From Jaminaea rosea (Eukaryota; Basidiomycota; Exobasidiomycetes; Microstromatales): a stretch of DNA of 64,000 bases. Positions 35,509 to 45,882 of this stretch are shown piece after piece; the stretch's first letter is position 1; each line of letters begins with the position of its first letter. The position numbers and the translations under genes were made by a program. The stretch covers positions 124,001 to 188,000 of the forward strand of contig NW_020289990.1 of assembly GCF_003144245.1 (NCBI RefSeq), written 5' to 3'. The notes below the pieces were generated by a model that worked only from the letters and a program-made list of their open reading frames with translations, was not told where the DNA came from and made no database searches.

Positions 35509-38500
35509 TCATTGCGCGAAAATCTCAGCAGCAGCTAGTCTTACGTCGAGCGTCTTCCCTTGGCCTTCCTCTCTCCCCACGATCACGCCCGTCTCAATCA
35601 CCCTCAACGCAGCCCAAACGCTCCCAGCCGCATCACATCCCTTCGCTGCCCTCATCAGCCTTACCGCCTTCGCTCTTAGCTCTGCCTTCTGCCTCGCATC
35701 TAAAGCAGATACGATGAGCGGGTGCGTCACCATCTCCCACAGCGCTTTGTCGGCCATGGCCGGGCCGAGGTTGGAGACCAGAGGGATGAGGCCAGAGAGA
35801 GTGGAGACGAGGAGGGTGTACAACGGGGTATGGGGGACAAAGGGCTTGAAGAGTCGATGCCGCTCGACTGCCAGCATGTCTGCCGTACCATCAGCGGCTG
35901 CGTTGACCAGCCCCTTAGTCGGAGTCATCCGCGTAGTCCTTGCCTCTCGCGCTCTCTCCCCACCCTGTTCGCTCTGCCGGTGCTCTGCCAAACTCAATAT
36001 CATCCGCACGCGCGGCCAAGCCTCGTCGACCCATCTCCTTCCCACGAAGTCCGGCACACAACTTGCCGTGACCTCCAAGAGGTGTATGGCAGCGAGATGC
36101 ACCACGGGCTCAAGTTCGCTGAGCTGCGCTTCGAGACGCGCGAGCGATGGTTGATTTGCGTCGGAGGTAGAGCTGAGGTGTGGTGGGAAAGGGCGGGAGA
36201 CATCCCATCCTAGTCGTGCAAGAATGAGAGGCCAGGCGCGGCTGATAAGGGGCAGGAGCAGATCCTCGCGGCGTTGCCACTTATCATTCCCTTTCCCTTC
36301 GCCGTCAGTCCCACCAGGTGGTGCGAGGAGCCGTGTGCCTGCGGTAAAGAGTCTGAGCACCCTTGCTCTTATGAGTGCTGAGGCGTGAGAGAGGAATGGC
36401 AGGCTCTTGGACAGGATGGCGACCAATAGCTGCTGCGAGCGCGTGGCTGGCGTAGGGGCGGCGGTGGGGTTCGTTGTGTCTTCACCGCCGTCTTGCTCGA
36501 CCTTGTCGAAAGCTGACTCCAGCTCTTCTTGCACGTCGGCTCGTGTCGTCTCTGCGCGTGGGGCGCCGCTGGAGCGACGTTGCCGCATCGTCCTGCGTTT
36601 CGCGAGCCAGTCATCGAGCGCTTCTAGGTCCTTTCGCGGATTCACGCTCATCTCTGCCTTCTTAGCTTGTCGAGTGTGACTTTCCTCAGTCCCGCCGCGA
36701 CCGCCCCTCGCTGCCTCCTCGCCCATCACCTCCAACGACCTGTCCAGCACCATCAACAATGCGTCGGCCACATCGTCAAACCCGTGGAAGCGATCCAGTG
36801 CATCGAGTATTTCGTCGACTGAATCCTCTATAAGATGCAGCGAGCTTGGCCCCAGGAGACGCATGACTTCGGTGAGTACGAGAGGAGGGGTGCGAGAGGA
36901 GAGGAGGGGCCGTGAGTGATTGGTGAGGGAGAGAGAGGAGCCGCCGTAGTGAGTGAGAGCGAATCCTGCGGCATCAACGTCATGATCTCTTGGACGCGCA
37001 GCAAGTTCAGACTCCAATTCCCTTCCTAGCCCAACAACCAATCGCCAACTCGCCTCGCCCAGGATGTAATCCACATTCTCCCTGACCAAGGTCAGTAAAT
37101 CTCCATAGCCGGTCGCTCTCGCTATGCCACTCAAGGTCCTACCGGCCTCCCCGGCCACAAGAGGACTTGGGTGGGTAAGGGCGGAGACGAGTGGGTAGAT
37201 TGTGGACAGCAGCCTTGGTTGGAAGGCGGGGCCGAGGAGTTGAGAGGAAAGGTGGAGAAGGGAGAGTTGAAGAGTGCGCAGGTGTTGGACTTGGTGAGAC
37301 AAGCGGGCGCGCAGAGCGGCTGTAGACGAGATGACCTTGTCGTTCGAGGAGGAGCCGACAGTGGCAGCCGAGACGAAGGACAGATTGAGGGCTGGACCGA
37401 AGTTGTCTGGCCTTTCGGCGAGAGCGGCAGACGTTGGATTGGCTGGTAAGCCACGGGAATGTGAAGCGGCTCCTGCTGAGGTGAGGGAGTCCATGGGCCC
37501 TTGCACCTGCTTGTCTCCCTGCGGCCTTGCGCGCACTGCATCTCGTCCAGCGTCTTCGTGACCATGCCTCCGCGTCAGAACAAGACCTTGCGCCTCCTCG
37601 TCCCAATCTTCCTGCACCTCCCTGATCAAGTCGCCCGCAAGCTTGTGGGCAGCTTTACGAGCCCGCTTGCCCGCCTTGCCTGTCAGCAGTGACAGCCGAT
37701 CGTCGTTGAGCTCTTTCGCAACACCGCAAAGGAGTTGACGCAGCATGAAGAGTGCAGCTATAGATGATGAGAAGGCTGCAAGGCATGCTTCAGCGTTGCG
37801 AGCAGACTGGGCGCGAGCGAGATTGCGTTGCCGGCGGGAATATTGTAGCAGCCAGTAGAGGAGGTGAAGCGGACCATCTGGTGACGACGAGGGTGCGGAG
37901 TTCCCCTGGGTTCGCGCTGATGAGGCCTCAAGTCGAGCCAGCAAAGCGCTCGCGCAAACCTGCCCCCAACTTTGTAGCATCTCGCCCAGCATCCGAGCCG
38001 CAGCGGGCTCGAGGTGGCGCAGGGACGGCATGCCCATCGTTTCGCTGCCGTCCTGGTCGCCGTTCTCGGCGTAGTCATCGGCCACACCACCGCCACCGTC
38101 CTGCTTATCGAGCTCCAAGCACTCCACCAGCCGCTCTGCCCAAATCTGCGCCATCTCCGGCTCGCTGACCAGTCTTTCCGCCAATGCGGGAGCGCGAAGT
38201 GCCGCAGCTGCGACGGCCGAGACGCGGTGCGCCAGACGAGAGGTCAGAGCATTGCGATGCGCGAGAATGGCTGGTGGGAGCGACTTGAGAGCTGAGCCTG
38301 CTTCAAGAGCGAGTGAGCGAAGAGCAGAGTTGCCGCGAGGAGAGGCTGAGAGGAGGGAATCAAGACGTGCCTGAGCTTCGCGCTCAGCAGTCGTGAAAGT
38401 TGCGCCCGGTGGGCCCGGCGAAGGTGCGAGGTCTAGGATCCAGCGGAACAGAATGGAGCTCAGATCTTCGTCCCCTGAACCTGTCGCCCCCGCTGTTGAT

Positions 38501-40140
38501 GCACTAGAGAACCAGCTCAACGTCTGATCACAACTTTCTAGTACGCCAGCCGCAAAGACGACAATGCCGAGCTGTGCCGCCGAGTGAGTGTGCGCGGCCA
38601 GATCTTCCACCTCGTCTTTCGCCTCCGTTCTCGGTGAAGAAGCGGCGCTGAGGGAGCGAAAGGCGAGCGTGAGGTTGTTGAGGGCCGCTTTGAGCGCCGT
38701 CAGCTGTGCATTAGCCTGAGCGTCTGGCGTGGATGACGCTTCGGATTGAGAAGCGGGAGTTTGCAATGTCTCGGGCTCATCGTCTGCCTTGCCAGACGTA
38801 TTGAGTCCAGCAAGGAGATCTTCCAGGCTTTGCACCTTCCCTTCTCCTTCACCCGCCCCTTCTCTGCGTTCACGCCCGCCATCTCTGCTACGCAGCTCCA
38901 AGGTAGCTTCACCATCCAATACGGGCACAATCACGTCCCTGAGCAGCGCCATTGCCCTTGCCACAAGCTCGCCCGGCACCTTCGTCGGACTGAGCCTCTT
39001 GCCGTCATCGCCGATCGTAAGAACGCGCACGGCTTTACTGACTACACCCGGAAGAAGCGGAGCAAGGCGGTCTGCTTTTGCCTTGGCGGCTGCAGCTGGT
39101 GTTGTGTCGTGAGAAGGAGGTTCCATAGCGCCTATCCAGCCGACGGCGATGATTCGGGCCACCTCAAGCGCCATGGCTCGCAGCGGTATGGATGACGAGT
39201 GGATAGGTGCAGAGGATAGAGTATCGAGCGATGCAGTAAGGGCGTGGAGAAGGGGCGATTTGACTGGAGGAGCAGAGGCGAGGGACAAGTGGCCTCGTGT
39301 TGGGTACAGGAAAGGGCTGCGCTCCGGAGCGTCGCCGGCTACTGGCTTCGAAAGCGGCTGGTCCTGAGCAGATGGCAGTGGCTTGTTATCGAGGTCGTCC
39401 ATATCTTCGAGTGAGGGAAGCTCGGACTCGCCATCCCACTCCCACCGCTTCGCCTGGCTATTTTCCGGAGGCGCTTCTTTCGCCTTTGTCTTCTCTGCGC
39501 TGGATTCTGCTCTTCTCGGAGCAAGCAGCGAGCGAAGAAATCGCAGCACAGCCAGGTTAGTTTCGGGTGTGACGTTATGCTGCGCTGGGTCTGTCGCTCC
39601 CTTCTGCGGCGGCGGCCCACTCAGCATGATCGCCCCTAGCACGAGCAGCTGGCGCCACATGTCCAACGCCTCCTTCCCTCCTGCGGGTAGCGGAGCCTTG
39701 GATGTTGAGGGCTGGGAGATGATAGCCTGCCATCTTCCCCACCAATGTCGACAGAGCACCTCGAGACAGCCAAAAGCTTCTTGCAGCGTCCGCTGTGGCA
39801 GATCAAGGGGCCCTTTGGGCTGTGATTGGAAGAGCTGGGAGATTGGGAAGAAGACATAGTTGAGGAGGGAGGGACTGAGCAGGTTGGCTGGCGAGACTGG
39901 GATGACGTAGGAGTCGGCACAGCTAAACGGAGGAGGGAGAGGGACGGGGTCGCTGGCCTTGTCCAATGTGTCTCTCAGCGTTGCGAGATGATCCGCAATT
40001 TGAGGTGACTTCGATGAGGGTCCTGGTCGACTGAGCGCTAGCAGCTGGACGCAGATAGGCTTAATCTGCGCGAAAATCTGGCGATCTTGTGATGCGCCTG
40101 CGCCGATGCCATTGAAAGGCCCATTCCTGCCTGCCGCCAT
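35509..40140 (-). CDS. TTI1: TELO2-interacting protein 1 (TTT complex HEAT-repeat subunit)
   Basis: An uninterrupted 1543-residue frame. The start at 40140 gives MAAGRNGPFNGIG; upstream codons are open but belong to the leader. The N-terminal block (IFAQIKPICVQLLALS, LNYVFFPISQLFQ, LQEAFGCLEVLCRHWW) matches the TTI1 start, followed by alpha-helical HEAT-like repeats with disordered inserts. The C-terminal block (RAWPLILARLG, VHLAAIHLLEVTASCVPDFV, LWEMVTHPLIVSAL) fits the conserved TTI1 end. TTI1 with TEL2 and TTI2 forms the TTT co-chaperone that, with Hsp90, matures PI3K-like kinases (ATM, ATR, TOR) and Tra1/TRRAP. Human TTI1 is about 1089 residues; low-complexity linkers explain the excess. 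It is divergent to SGF29, 259 bp apart. Confidence 0.8.
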   Translation of the reverse strand: MAAGRNGPFNGIGAGASQDRQIFAQIKPICVQLLALSRPGPSSKSPQIADHLATLRDTLDKASDPVPLPPPFSCADSYVIPVSPANLLSPSLLNYVFFPISQLFQSQPKGPLDLPQRTLQEAFGCLEVLCRHWWGRWQAIISQPSTSKAPLPAGGKEALDMWRQLLVLGAIMLSGPPPQKGATDPAQHNVTPETNLAVLRFLRSLLAPRRAESSAEKTKAKEAPPENSQAKRWEWDGESELPSLEDMDDLDNKPLPSAQDQPLSKPVAGDAPERSPFLYPTRGHLSLASAPPVKSPLLHALTASLDTLSSAPIHSSSIPLRAMALEVARIIAVGWIGAMEPPSHDTTPAAAAKAKADRLAPLLPGVVSKAVRVLTIGDDGKRLSPTKVPGELVARAMALLRDVIVPVLDGEATLELRSRDGGRERREGAGEGEGKVQSLEDLLAGLNTSGKADDEPETLQTPASQSEASSTPDAQANAQLTALKAALNNLTLAFRSLSAASSPRTEAKDEVEDLAAHTHSAAQLGIVVFAAGVLESCDQTLSWFSSASTAGATGSGDEDLSSILFRWILDLAPSPGPPGATFTTAEREAQARLDSLLSASPRGNSALRSLALEAGSALKSLPPAILAHRNALTSRLAHRVSAVAAAALRAPALAERLVSEPEMAQIWAERLVECLELDKQDGGGGVADDYAENGDQDGSETMGMPSLRHLEPAAARMLGEMLQSWGQVCASALLARLEASSARTQGNSAPSSSPDGPLHLLYWLLQYSRRQRNLARAQSARNAEACLAAFSSSIAALFMLRQLLCGVAKELNDDRLSLLTGKAGKRARKAAHKLAGDLIREVQEDWDEEAQGLVLTRRHGHEDAGRDAVRARPQGDKQVQGPMDSLTSAGAASHSRGLPANPTSAALAERPDNFGPALNLSFVSAATVGSSSNDKVISSTAALRARLSHQVQHLRTLQLSLLHLSSQLLGPAFQPRLLSTIYPLVSALTHPSPLVAGEAGRTLSGIARATGYGDLLTLVRENVDYILGEASWRLVVGLGRELESELAARPRDHDVDAAGFALTHYGGSSLSLTNHSRPLLSSRTPPLVLTEVMRLLGPSSLHLIEDSVDEILDALDRFHGFDDVADALLMVLDRSLEVMGEEAARGGRGGTEESHTRQAKKAEMSVNPRKDLEALDDWLAKRRTMRQRRSSGAPRAETTRADVQEELESAFDKVEQDGGEDTTNPTAAPTPATRSQQLLVAILSKSLPFLSHASALIRARVLRLFTAGTRLLAPPGGTDGEGKGNDKWQRREDLLLPLISRAWPLILARLGWDVSRPFPPHLSSTSDANQPSLARLEAQLSELEPVVHLAAIHLLEVTASCVPDFVGRRWVDEAWPRVRMILSLAEHRQSEQGGERAREARTTRMTPTKGLVNAAADGTADMLAVERHRLFKPFVPHTPLYTLLVSTLSGLIPLVSNLGPAMADKALWEMVTHPLIVSALDARQKAELRAKAVRLMRAAKGCDAAGSVWAALRVIETGVIVGREEGQGKTLDVRLAAAEIFAQ

Positions 40141-40399
40141 GACATTGCAGACCTGGCGTCCAAATGAGCGTTGCTTTGGAAAGTCAAGTCTCCGAAAGTC
40201 AAGACGCGGGAGCGGGCAAGACCGTCCATCGACTGAGACCTTCGGAAGCAGACGCGTGGCCCGTGAGCGGCATTGTCCTCGATGGCTCGATGCGCTCGTC
40301 CCACAGGCAATTGACTCCTCGCAGCTTCCTACATAACCTTGCATTCGCTCTTACACCATCCTCCCTTTCGAAAGCGACACTTCGTTTCATCGAGCTCAT
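40141..40399. promoter_or_regulatory. divergent promoter, TTI1 / SGF29
   Basis: The 259 bases separate the TTI1 ATG (minus) from the SGF29 ATG (plus). The SGF29 frame is open through it, but only because the real first exon uses a different frame. No clear TATA box is seen. Confidence 0.45.
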
Positions 40400-41720
40400 A
40401 TGTCCTCATCCAGAGGAATCAGGAAGGACCGCTCCGCAGCGTTCGGCAGCACGTCGTCAGAAGGTGAGCATACATTCACGCTTGTACGCGTCGTCCACTT
40501 CTTCGTTCGCTCACCCTCGCACCTCTCTGACGTCTGAAGAATCCCAACTCTGGCAGCAAGTCCGCTCTCAAATGAAAGTCCTGGAGAAGGCGCATAGCAC
40601 GTATCGTCATCAGCAAGAAGAGTCAGAAAAGCGCAAGGCAGCCCTCGCGTCCACAGATGATTCAGCTGCGGACGCTGAGCGCCAAGCGTTAGCCTCGATC
40701 CTGCTCAAGCTCAAGCAGTCTACGAGCGAGGAGCTCAATGCGACAGAGGGGGCGATTGAGAGTCTGGGCATCCTCACTGCCTTGCGGTCGAGCAGCGAGA
40801 ACGAGTCGGCGGAGAATGGCGCTGCTGGCGGGGTCAAACGCAAGAAGAGGAGAGGCGAAGAGTTGAGCCCTTCACCTGTCACTGGGGGCCGGGGCTCTTC
40901 ACCACAAAGCCGCTCCAACGACACCACCGCCGCGTCCTCGTCGTACGAGGCCACGCCATCACGACGCGCTGCAGCAGGACCGGGCGTCGCCTCGTCCGGG
41001 ACGCCCTCATCGTCAGGCAGCGTCAAAACAGAACGACCTGCGGCGGCAGCACGCAGAAGCACAATCTCCTCACGGGATGGGACTGGCCCTTCAACGCACA
41101 CCAGCGTCGATCCAGCCCGTGCGCGTCGTGAAGCCCTCTTCTCACAACTCCCCCTCGCCAAAGGCCGAAAAGTCGCCTTCCACCAGCCCTCGAAAAGCTC
41201 GAAATCCGCCGGTGGATCCGCAGCGGCAGCCCTCGCTGCTCCTGAGGACGACTCAGACACTTGGATCCTGGCCATCATTCTGGAGTGTATCCATAACGAT
41301 AAGAATCGCTACGTGGTGCAGGATGTGGAGATCGATGATGTTACGCATGTGGCGCCGACTTTCAATACGACCTTGAAGGCACTGGTACCTCTGCCGGAGA
41401 GTGTGGCTACTCTACCTGAGCGAGACTACGCAGTGGGGACGGAGGTGATGGCTCTCTACCCGGATACGAGCTGTTTCTATCGAGCTGTGGTTAAAGGTGG
41501 GGGACCGAGGTTGGAGAGCGTGGGGAGGAAGCAGGTGAGTACGCGTGACTACTACCGGTATAGGGAAGCGAGCAGAGGGCTGATAGAAAACCCTTCCTTC
41601 CACGCGCAGAGGGAGAAGAGAGCGGCTGATCTGCTCGAGGCCAAGTACCAGATCGAGTTCGAGGACGACGGCGGCGATATCAAGTCGGTGGCCGCCTACC
41701 TGGTCGTAGAGCGGCCGTAA
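40400..41720 (+). CDS. SGF29: SAGA subunit SGF29, tandem Tudor H3K4me reader
   Basis: Exons 40400-40463 and 40540-41720 give 414 residues. Exon 1 (MSSSRGIRKDRSAAFG) joins through a 76-nt intron (GTGAGC..GAAG) to ESQLWQQVRSQMKVLEKAH, the coiled-coil start of the family; the splice changes frame, so the exon cannot be replaced by the longer open frame. The middle is a Ser/Thr-rich linker. The last 150 residues are the SGF29 tandem Tudor domain (ILAIILECIHNDKNRYVVQD, GTEVMALYPDTSCFYRAVV, and the end YQIEFEDD with YLVVERP). It binds H3K4me2/3 and anchors the Ada/Gcn5 acetyltransferase module of SAGA. The domain aromatic residues (Tyr, Phe) in the peptide pocket are present. Confidence 0.92.
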
Positions 41721-42143
41721 GCGCGACAGCGCCCCTACTTTGCAGCCTCAGCCACCCTCAAGGGGCAAATCGAGTCATTGCAACACTCCGAGCTCCTTCT
41801 CAACATTGCCTCAGTCAAGTCACGATACGATATACCCAGCATACGGCCGCGCTATGCCTTGCTCTGCCATCGGCAGAACATCTGCCACTCATCCTCATTC
41901 TACTTTATAGCGAATCACGTTCACCTCTGTACCGTCTTCTGCTCACACACAATCGCATCAATACGCTGTAGAAGGAGCACATTGATTGAGAGAGAAGGCG
42001 TGGGGCGAAGAGATCTTGGTCCCGCATAGGAGAGTAGGGAGCAAGAACAGGAAGAGGCGATGGTCTACGTCTATGGAGGAGGGCGAATGCAGCCCGTGAG
42101 AGGGAGCTGACCAAGGCCCGATGTACTGTAGTCGATGAGGCGC
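41721..42143. other. convergent 3' region, SGF29 / VPS9
   Basis: Two stop codons face each other across 423 bases. It holds both 3' UTRs and no supported gene. Confidence 0.5.
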
Positions 42144-45100
42144 CTAGTCGTCTTGCATCTCGAGCAAGCCTGCACACATAAGTGAGGGAGTTACTACGGT
42201 CAGCACCCTTCTCCATCTGATCCTTTCGTGCCATTCCCGCTGTACTCACGATCAATAGCTGTTCCAACATCCCCACCACACTCCTCCAACACAGCTCGTC
42301 TAACCTCATCGTCCACCTGGGGAAAGACGCTCTTGAGCGTCTCGACACTCGCCTCCACCTGCTCACGATGTCGACGCTCCACCTCGGCGGAGAGGGCAGA
42401 CATGTCCTGCTCTTGCTCGGGCTCATCGCTCACGGGCACGAGGGATGAGTCGATCGTATCCATGCCGTCGTCGCCGTGTGGGTCTGAGGAGATGGGCCCG
42501 CCGGCCGAGGAGGAAGGGAAGGCAGAACGGCCACGATTCGGGCCACGTTGCAGGTACTGGTGTTGTTGACGCTGTTGCTGGTCGACACCAGGCGCTGTGG
42601 CTCCCTGCGAAAGGAATGAAGGCACAAAAGCACCAAAGTCTGGCAGTCTGCTCCTTGTCGTCGCACGCCTCTGCTGTCCGTCCTCGTCATCCGTATCTAC
42701 GTCGCTTGGCGTACCAATGCTCCCACGCCCACCGCGCCCGCCATCTTCATCGTCCTCATCATACTCATCTAGGTCATAGGTATCCCCTCTTGCTCCGCGG
42801 CTCTGCAGCTGGCTACGCTGCCCAGGGAATCTACCGTCCGCTGCAGCGCCGCCCTTGCCAGGCCCCATCCCGGGGGTGGTCGTGGTGGCAGGATCCGGTG
42901 AATTGAAGGGGTCGAGCGAGTCTTGCCTCGATGCGGCTGGCCTGCCTCCTTGCCCTTGGACACCATGAGTCAAGATCTGAGCTGGTCTCTGCCTCGGAGG
43001 GGCGTAAGGGGTTTCCCCGATGCGACGCTGGGGTGGGTGATTGGAGCCGCTGGAGGGAGCTGAGTCTGTTGGTTGTCCGCCACCGCCTCCGACGCGCATG
43101 AGCGAGGAGAAAGGACCCTGCCTCTGCTGGGCATGAGCGGGCGTCTGAGGTGGGGGAGCACCGCTGCCTCCTGCTTCGTCAAGCTGGCCAAACAAGCCAC
43201 CCCACATGCCGCGCGGTGCGCTCTCCTGCTGTTGTTGCTGGATCTGCTGTTGCTTCTCCCCCGCTGGGCTCTCAACCCTCGCCGGGCTGGCACCCACACT
43301 ACTACCCGGCCCACCAGACCCAGGCGTCCTGATGCCATCCAGCCCTTCGCCGAGCAGCTTGCCCAAAGCCCCAATGGGCTTGCCCAGGCTGTTAGTAATG
43401 CCAACACGAGCCGCCTCTCCCGTTCGCTGGAAGAAGGCCTTGGTGTCGTCTGCAAAGGTGAGTGCGGGTGGAGAGGTTTGCCCAGCTGGGAGGTACGAGG
43501 CGGCTTCTTCCCCTTGCCCAAGGGGAGCGTGAGGGTCGGAGGCGCTTACAGTGCGACGATGTTGAGGAGGAGCCAGCGTGCTCGCGCCGCTCGATGGCAC
43601 TGCTGCCGACACCCCTCCCGCAGCCGCCTTCCTCTTTCCAACCACCTGGACCGCCTCCTCCACCCTTTTCTCGAACTCCTCTTGCGTGATATTGGACAGA
43701 CTCGAGTAGTCCATCGTCTCTATGAAGGCTGTCGCGCCCATCAAGCTGGAGAGGTAGTAGCCACTCTCGCTCGAGAGCTTGTCCGGGTTACGGAACCGGC
43801 CGATGTACTCTACGTTGCTGATCAGGTGCTCGGGGTTGGCTTTGAGGACGACGAAAATGAGGACGGGGACGAACGTGTCGGCCTGCGTGTGCGGGAAAGA
43901 GGACTGATTCAGCTTTTCCTTGCGAGGACAGCCCTCGTCGTCCTCGTCTTCCTCGCGGACTCACATTCTCGTCACTTCCCAAATGCCTGATCAACCCAAA
44001 GATGACCTTGCAGCAGTTCAAGATGCAAATCAGTTTATCCCTCGGCGCCTTGTAATGGTTGATCTTGAGCAGCTCCTGAATTGCAAAGTCGACAAAGCCT
44101 CGCGAGTGGTCGCCCTTGGGTACGTCGAGGTGTTCCTCTTGTAGCCAGCCAAAGAGCTCAATGCGCTCCCGCAGGACACGATCCCGCTCTAGGTCGTCAG
44201 TCTGTGGGGACCAGCGTCCTTCTTTGGCTACGGCGGGGGTGAAGGTGAAGGAGTAGAGTCTGAGTTTGCGTCAAGGTCGGAGAGGGCCGGTCAGAGAGGA
44301 GATTCAAGCTTGTTTCCTCAGCTCACACTCACCTGTTCATCACCAACTTCTCCATTGCCTCCCTCGCATTTTCAAATTCCCCCTCGTCCAGATTCGCCCA
44401 CACCTGACATCCCCTCATCCTCGCTCCAATAAAGTCGAGAAAGTCGAAGATCAGTTTGATCTGATCAGAAGTACGGTAAGGCTTCTTCGCGAAGCCCTTT
44501 ATGAAGGATCGCACGTACTCCCCCACGCCGCGTGCAGAGGGATCCTTCATCTGCTCGAGGAAGCGATTGAAATCGAATGGGGCTTCTTCTGCTGGAAGAG
44601 TAGTTGGAGGTGGACCCTTGCCGATGCGAATGCCGGGCGACTTGCCGGGGTGGCTGCTGCTTGCTGAGGAAGGAGTGTGCGGGGTGGTGGGGGATGCGAG
44701 CTTGTGGTGAGCACCGGAGGAGGGTTCTGGTGGTGCCGTTTGAGCAGCCGTATCAGGGGTGCCGGGCACGGCGGGCGGAGTGTTGCTCACGCCAAAGGCT
44801 CGCGCGACTGCCTCCTTCTCATCCTGGGACGCCTCGTGCGCAGTCTCTGCTTTGCCTGGGAGCGGTGGAGGGGGGAGCGACTGTTTCTTGGACGGAAGGG
44901 GTGGTGAGAGAGCTGCGCTTGCCGCTTTTGTTGGTGCCAGGGAGCTTGATGCCGGGGGGTCATCCACACTGGGCATGCTCGCGGTAGGCGTAGAGGGCTT
45001 CTCCTCCGGTTCAGGTGGAGAGGATGACAGGCCTATGTCGGCCGACGACGCGGCTGCTGCTTCAGAAGCGGCAGGGTTGTCGTGCGCTGTAGCTTCTTCA

Positions 45101-45209
45101 GCTTCTTCAGATGCGCCGATGTGCGTTGTGCTGAGAGTGTGGGTCAAATCATCCATCGGCTGAACTGGCGGGACCACGGCCACCGGTGTTTTGGAGGATG
45201 TCGAGGACT

Positions 45210-45240
<31 letters not shown>

Positions 45241-45630
45241 CAGCTCAGTGTGTTGAGATGAAGCTGCTGCCCCCTTTTCGTCGCCATCAGTAGCGACTGT
45301 CGTTGAGGCACTGCCGGCTGGTTGCGAGGTGTCGAGGTGCTCGTGATGACTGAACTGAGGCGCATCTGGCTGTACTAGGCTCGCACCCGCTGATGCTTCT
45401 TCTTCGACAGCGCTGTCAGCTGCGTGCTCTGGCTCTGATTGCTTGCTCGTGCTCTCTGATGGTCCATCGTGGCCGTCTGGCGCGGGTGACACAGACTCGT
45501 CTGTCTCGTTGTTGGCGGCTTGAGTAGGCTCTGTTGATGCGGTGTCCTTGGGAGGAGACGTAGAGGTAGCGCTTTCGGCTACCTCGCTGTCACCATGTGG
45601 ACCCTCAACAGGTGAGGTCGATGGAGACAT
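42144..45630 (-). CDS. VPS9: Rab5 GEF Vps9 (helical bundle, VPS9 domain, CUE)
   Basis: Minus-strand exons 45630-44333, 44259-43965, 43882-42250 and 42169-42144 give 1083 residues; yeast Vps9 is 451. The start gives MSPSTSPVEG. A long Ser/Ala/Glu/Pro-rich N-terminus precedes the helical bundle (FDFNRFLEQMKDPSARGVGE) near 335. The VPS9 domain covers about 440-600 (FTPAVAKEGRWSP, VPVLIFVVLKANPEHLISNV, SSESGYYLSSL). A Pro/Gly/Gln-rich linker leads to a C-terminal CUE ubiquitin-binding domain (LKSVFPQVDDEVRRAVLEEC) that is completed by the 26-nt last exon (LLEMQDD). Vps9 activates Vps21/Rab5 on endosomes, and CUE binds monoubiquitin. A run of GCT codons gives poly-Ala in the N-terminus. Confidence 0.93.
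45211..45234. repeat. (AGC)n microsatellite in VPS9
   Basis: About eight AGC units encode a poly-alanine run on the minus strand in the disordered N-terminus of VPS9. Confidence 0.95.
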
Positions 45631-45882
45631 GCTGAAATGGTCCAAAGGCAAAGCTGCCCCTTGGTGCTAGCGGTGAAGAGGGCGAGTGGCAAGATAGCCT
45701 CGTTGAATGCCGCCTGGCCTCGCGGAGACCAACACTTCATCCCAAAACCACGTGGCTCGATTGGTCTCAGTCCGTCATGCCAGTCCGCCTTGCGAGTCTG
45801 TCCAGTCCGCCCTTGTTCATTACCTTCGCATCAAACGCTTCGTACCGGCACCGGCAACGCCTCAAGCTAAAAGTCGTCTGGC
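45631..45882. promoter_or_regulatory. divergent promoter, VPS9 / COQ2
   Basis: Two starts lie 252 bases apart and point outward. No defined element is recognised. Confidence 0.4.

Noticed and set aside
40164-40399. Extended open frame upstream of SGF29 exon 2
   Set aside because: The protein family start is better explained by a first exon in another frame (ATG at 40400) and a 76-nt intron.
43440-43560. Possible extra intron in the VPS9 linker (GTAAGC to TTTGCAG on the minus strand)
   Set aside because: Removing it breaks the reading frame, while the unspliced frame is open and runs into the CUE domain.
43073-43990. 305-codon plus frame opposite VPS9
   Set aside because: Antisense to an exon with VPS9-domain and linker coding; no family match.
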